This document shows, in pieces, positions 5,243 through 5,285 of a stretch of 5,285 bases of DNA. Under the pieces are notes generated by a model. The model ran no database searches, had not been told where the DNA came from, and saw only the letters and a program-made list of their open reading frames with translations. The position numbers were made by a program, and so were the translations under genes. The stretch is from assembly GCA_905372135.1 (NCBI GenBank), contig CAJPNS010000110.1:1-5285 (forward strand). The letters run 5' to 3'. The stretch is from Porphyromonadaceae bacterium (GTDB lineage: Bacteria > Bacteroidota > Bacteroidia > Bacteroidales > Paludibacteraceae). How positions within the stretch are numbered: the stretch's first letter is position 1; each line of letters begins with the position of its first letter.

Positions 5243-5285
5243 ATGAAGATGGATTTCATAAAAAACATATTCGCCAATATCCACA
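5243..5285 (+). CDS. start of an unidentified gene (partial)
   Basis: Thirteen bases after the pheS stop an ATG opens a frame that stays open to the window end, reading MKMDFIKNIFANIH. A second ATG at 5249 would start at MDFIKN. The leader is A/T-rich (AAATTTAATTTA), like the others here. The short spacing to pheS suggests cotranscription. Fourteen residues are too few to assign a family; a basic start before a hydrophobic segment, as in a membrane protein, is possible. Confidence 0.5.
   Translation, partial: MKMDFIKNIFANIH

Noticed and set aside
4081..5277. A 398-codon open frame on the minus strand across pheS
   Set aside because: It lies antisense to an unmistakable pheS with all class II motifs, and its translation shows no recognisable domain. 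It is an open frame caused by the codon pattern of pheS.
1..5285. CRISPR arrays, tRNA or rRNA genes, transposases, riboswitches
   Set aside because: No regularly spaced repeats, cloverleaf, rRNA-like stretch, transposase motif or structured leader was seen on either strand.

Overview
The window looks like chromosomal DNA of a Bacteroidota (Bacteroidales-type) bacterium. Three things point there. The two clearest promoter candidates match the Bacteroides-type sigma consensus (TAnnTTTG, with a TTTG box upstream in one case). Leaders are A-rich instead of carrying strong Shine-Dalgarno sites. The recognisable proteins (a PheS with a CxxC-x4-CxxC insert, a GalE with an SSSCTVYG motif, a 302-residue sugar nucleotidyltransferase) resemble those of that phylum. 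The genus cannot be fixed from the sequence alone.

Left part (1-1481, minus strand): a compact three-gene cassette of small predicted lipoproteins, transcribed right to left and joined by two ATGA stop/start overlaps. In transcription order they are a cysteine-rich lipoprotein (CC and CxCxC motifs), a lipoprotein that looks like a degenerate member of the 'DSRCP...CVWAG' family, and a lipoprotein with a PrcB C-terminal-like domain. The cassette is visibly AT-richer than the housekeeping genes. A fourth gene may begin at the very left edge. This is the least explained and most interesting part of the window.

Middle (1482-2152): a mostly non-coding region with one possible 66-residue membrane or secreted peptide gene on the minus strand (1665-1865). 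A GC-rich hairpin overlaps its stop codon. A promoter matching the Bacteroides consensus on the minus strand (1887-1917) faces away from a plus-strand promoter (2094-2101). Between them lies an operator-like palindrome, TTTCGTA-CC-TACGAAA. Both promoters overlap the longest possible starts of the flanking genes and so argue for the shorter starts used here.

Right part (2153-5285, plus strand): a sugar-nucleotide pair, in which an NDP-sugar pyrophosphorylase-like nucleotidyltransferase overlaps galE by 10 bases. pheS (phenylalanyl-tRNA synthetase alpha chain) follows after 54 bases, then the start of another gene cut by the window end. The first two genes plausibly make and interconvert UDP-sugars for glycan synthesis or salvage. 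pheS is a housekeeping neighbour without an evident functional link.
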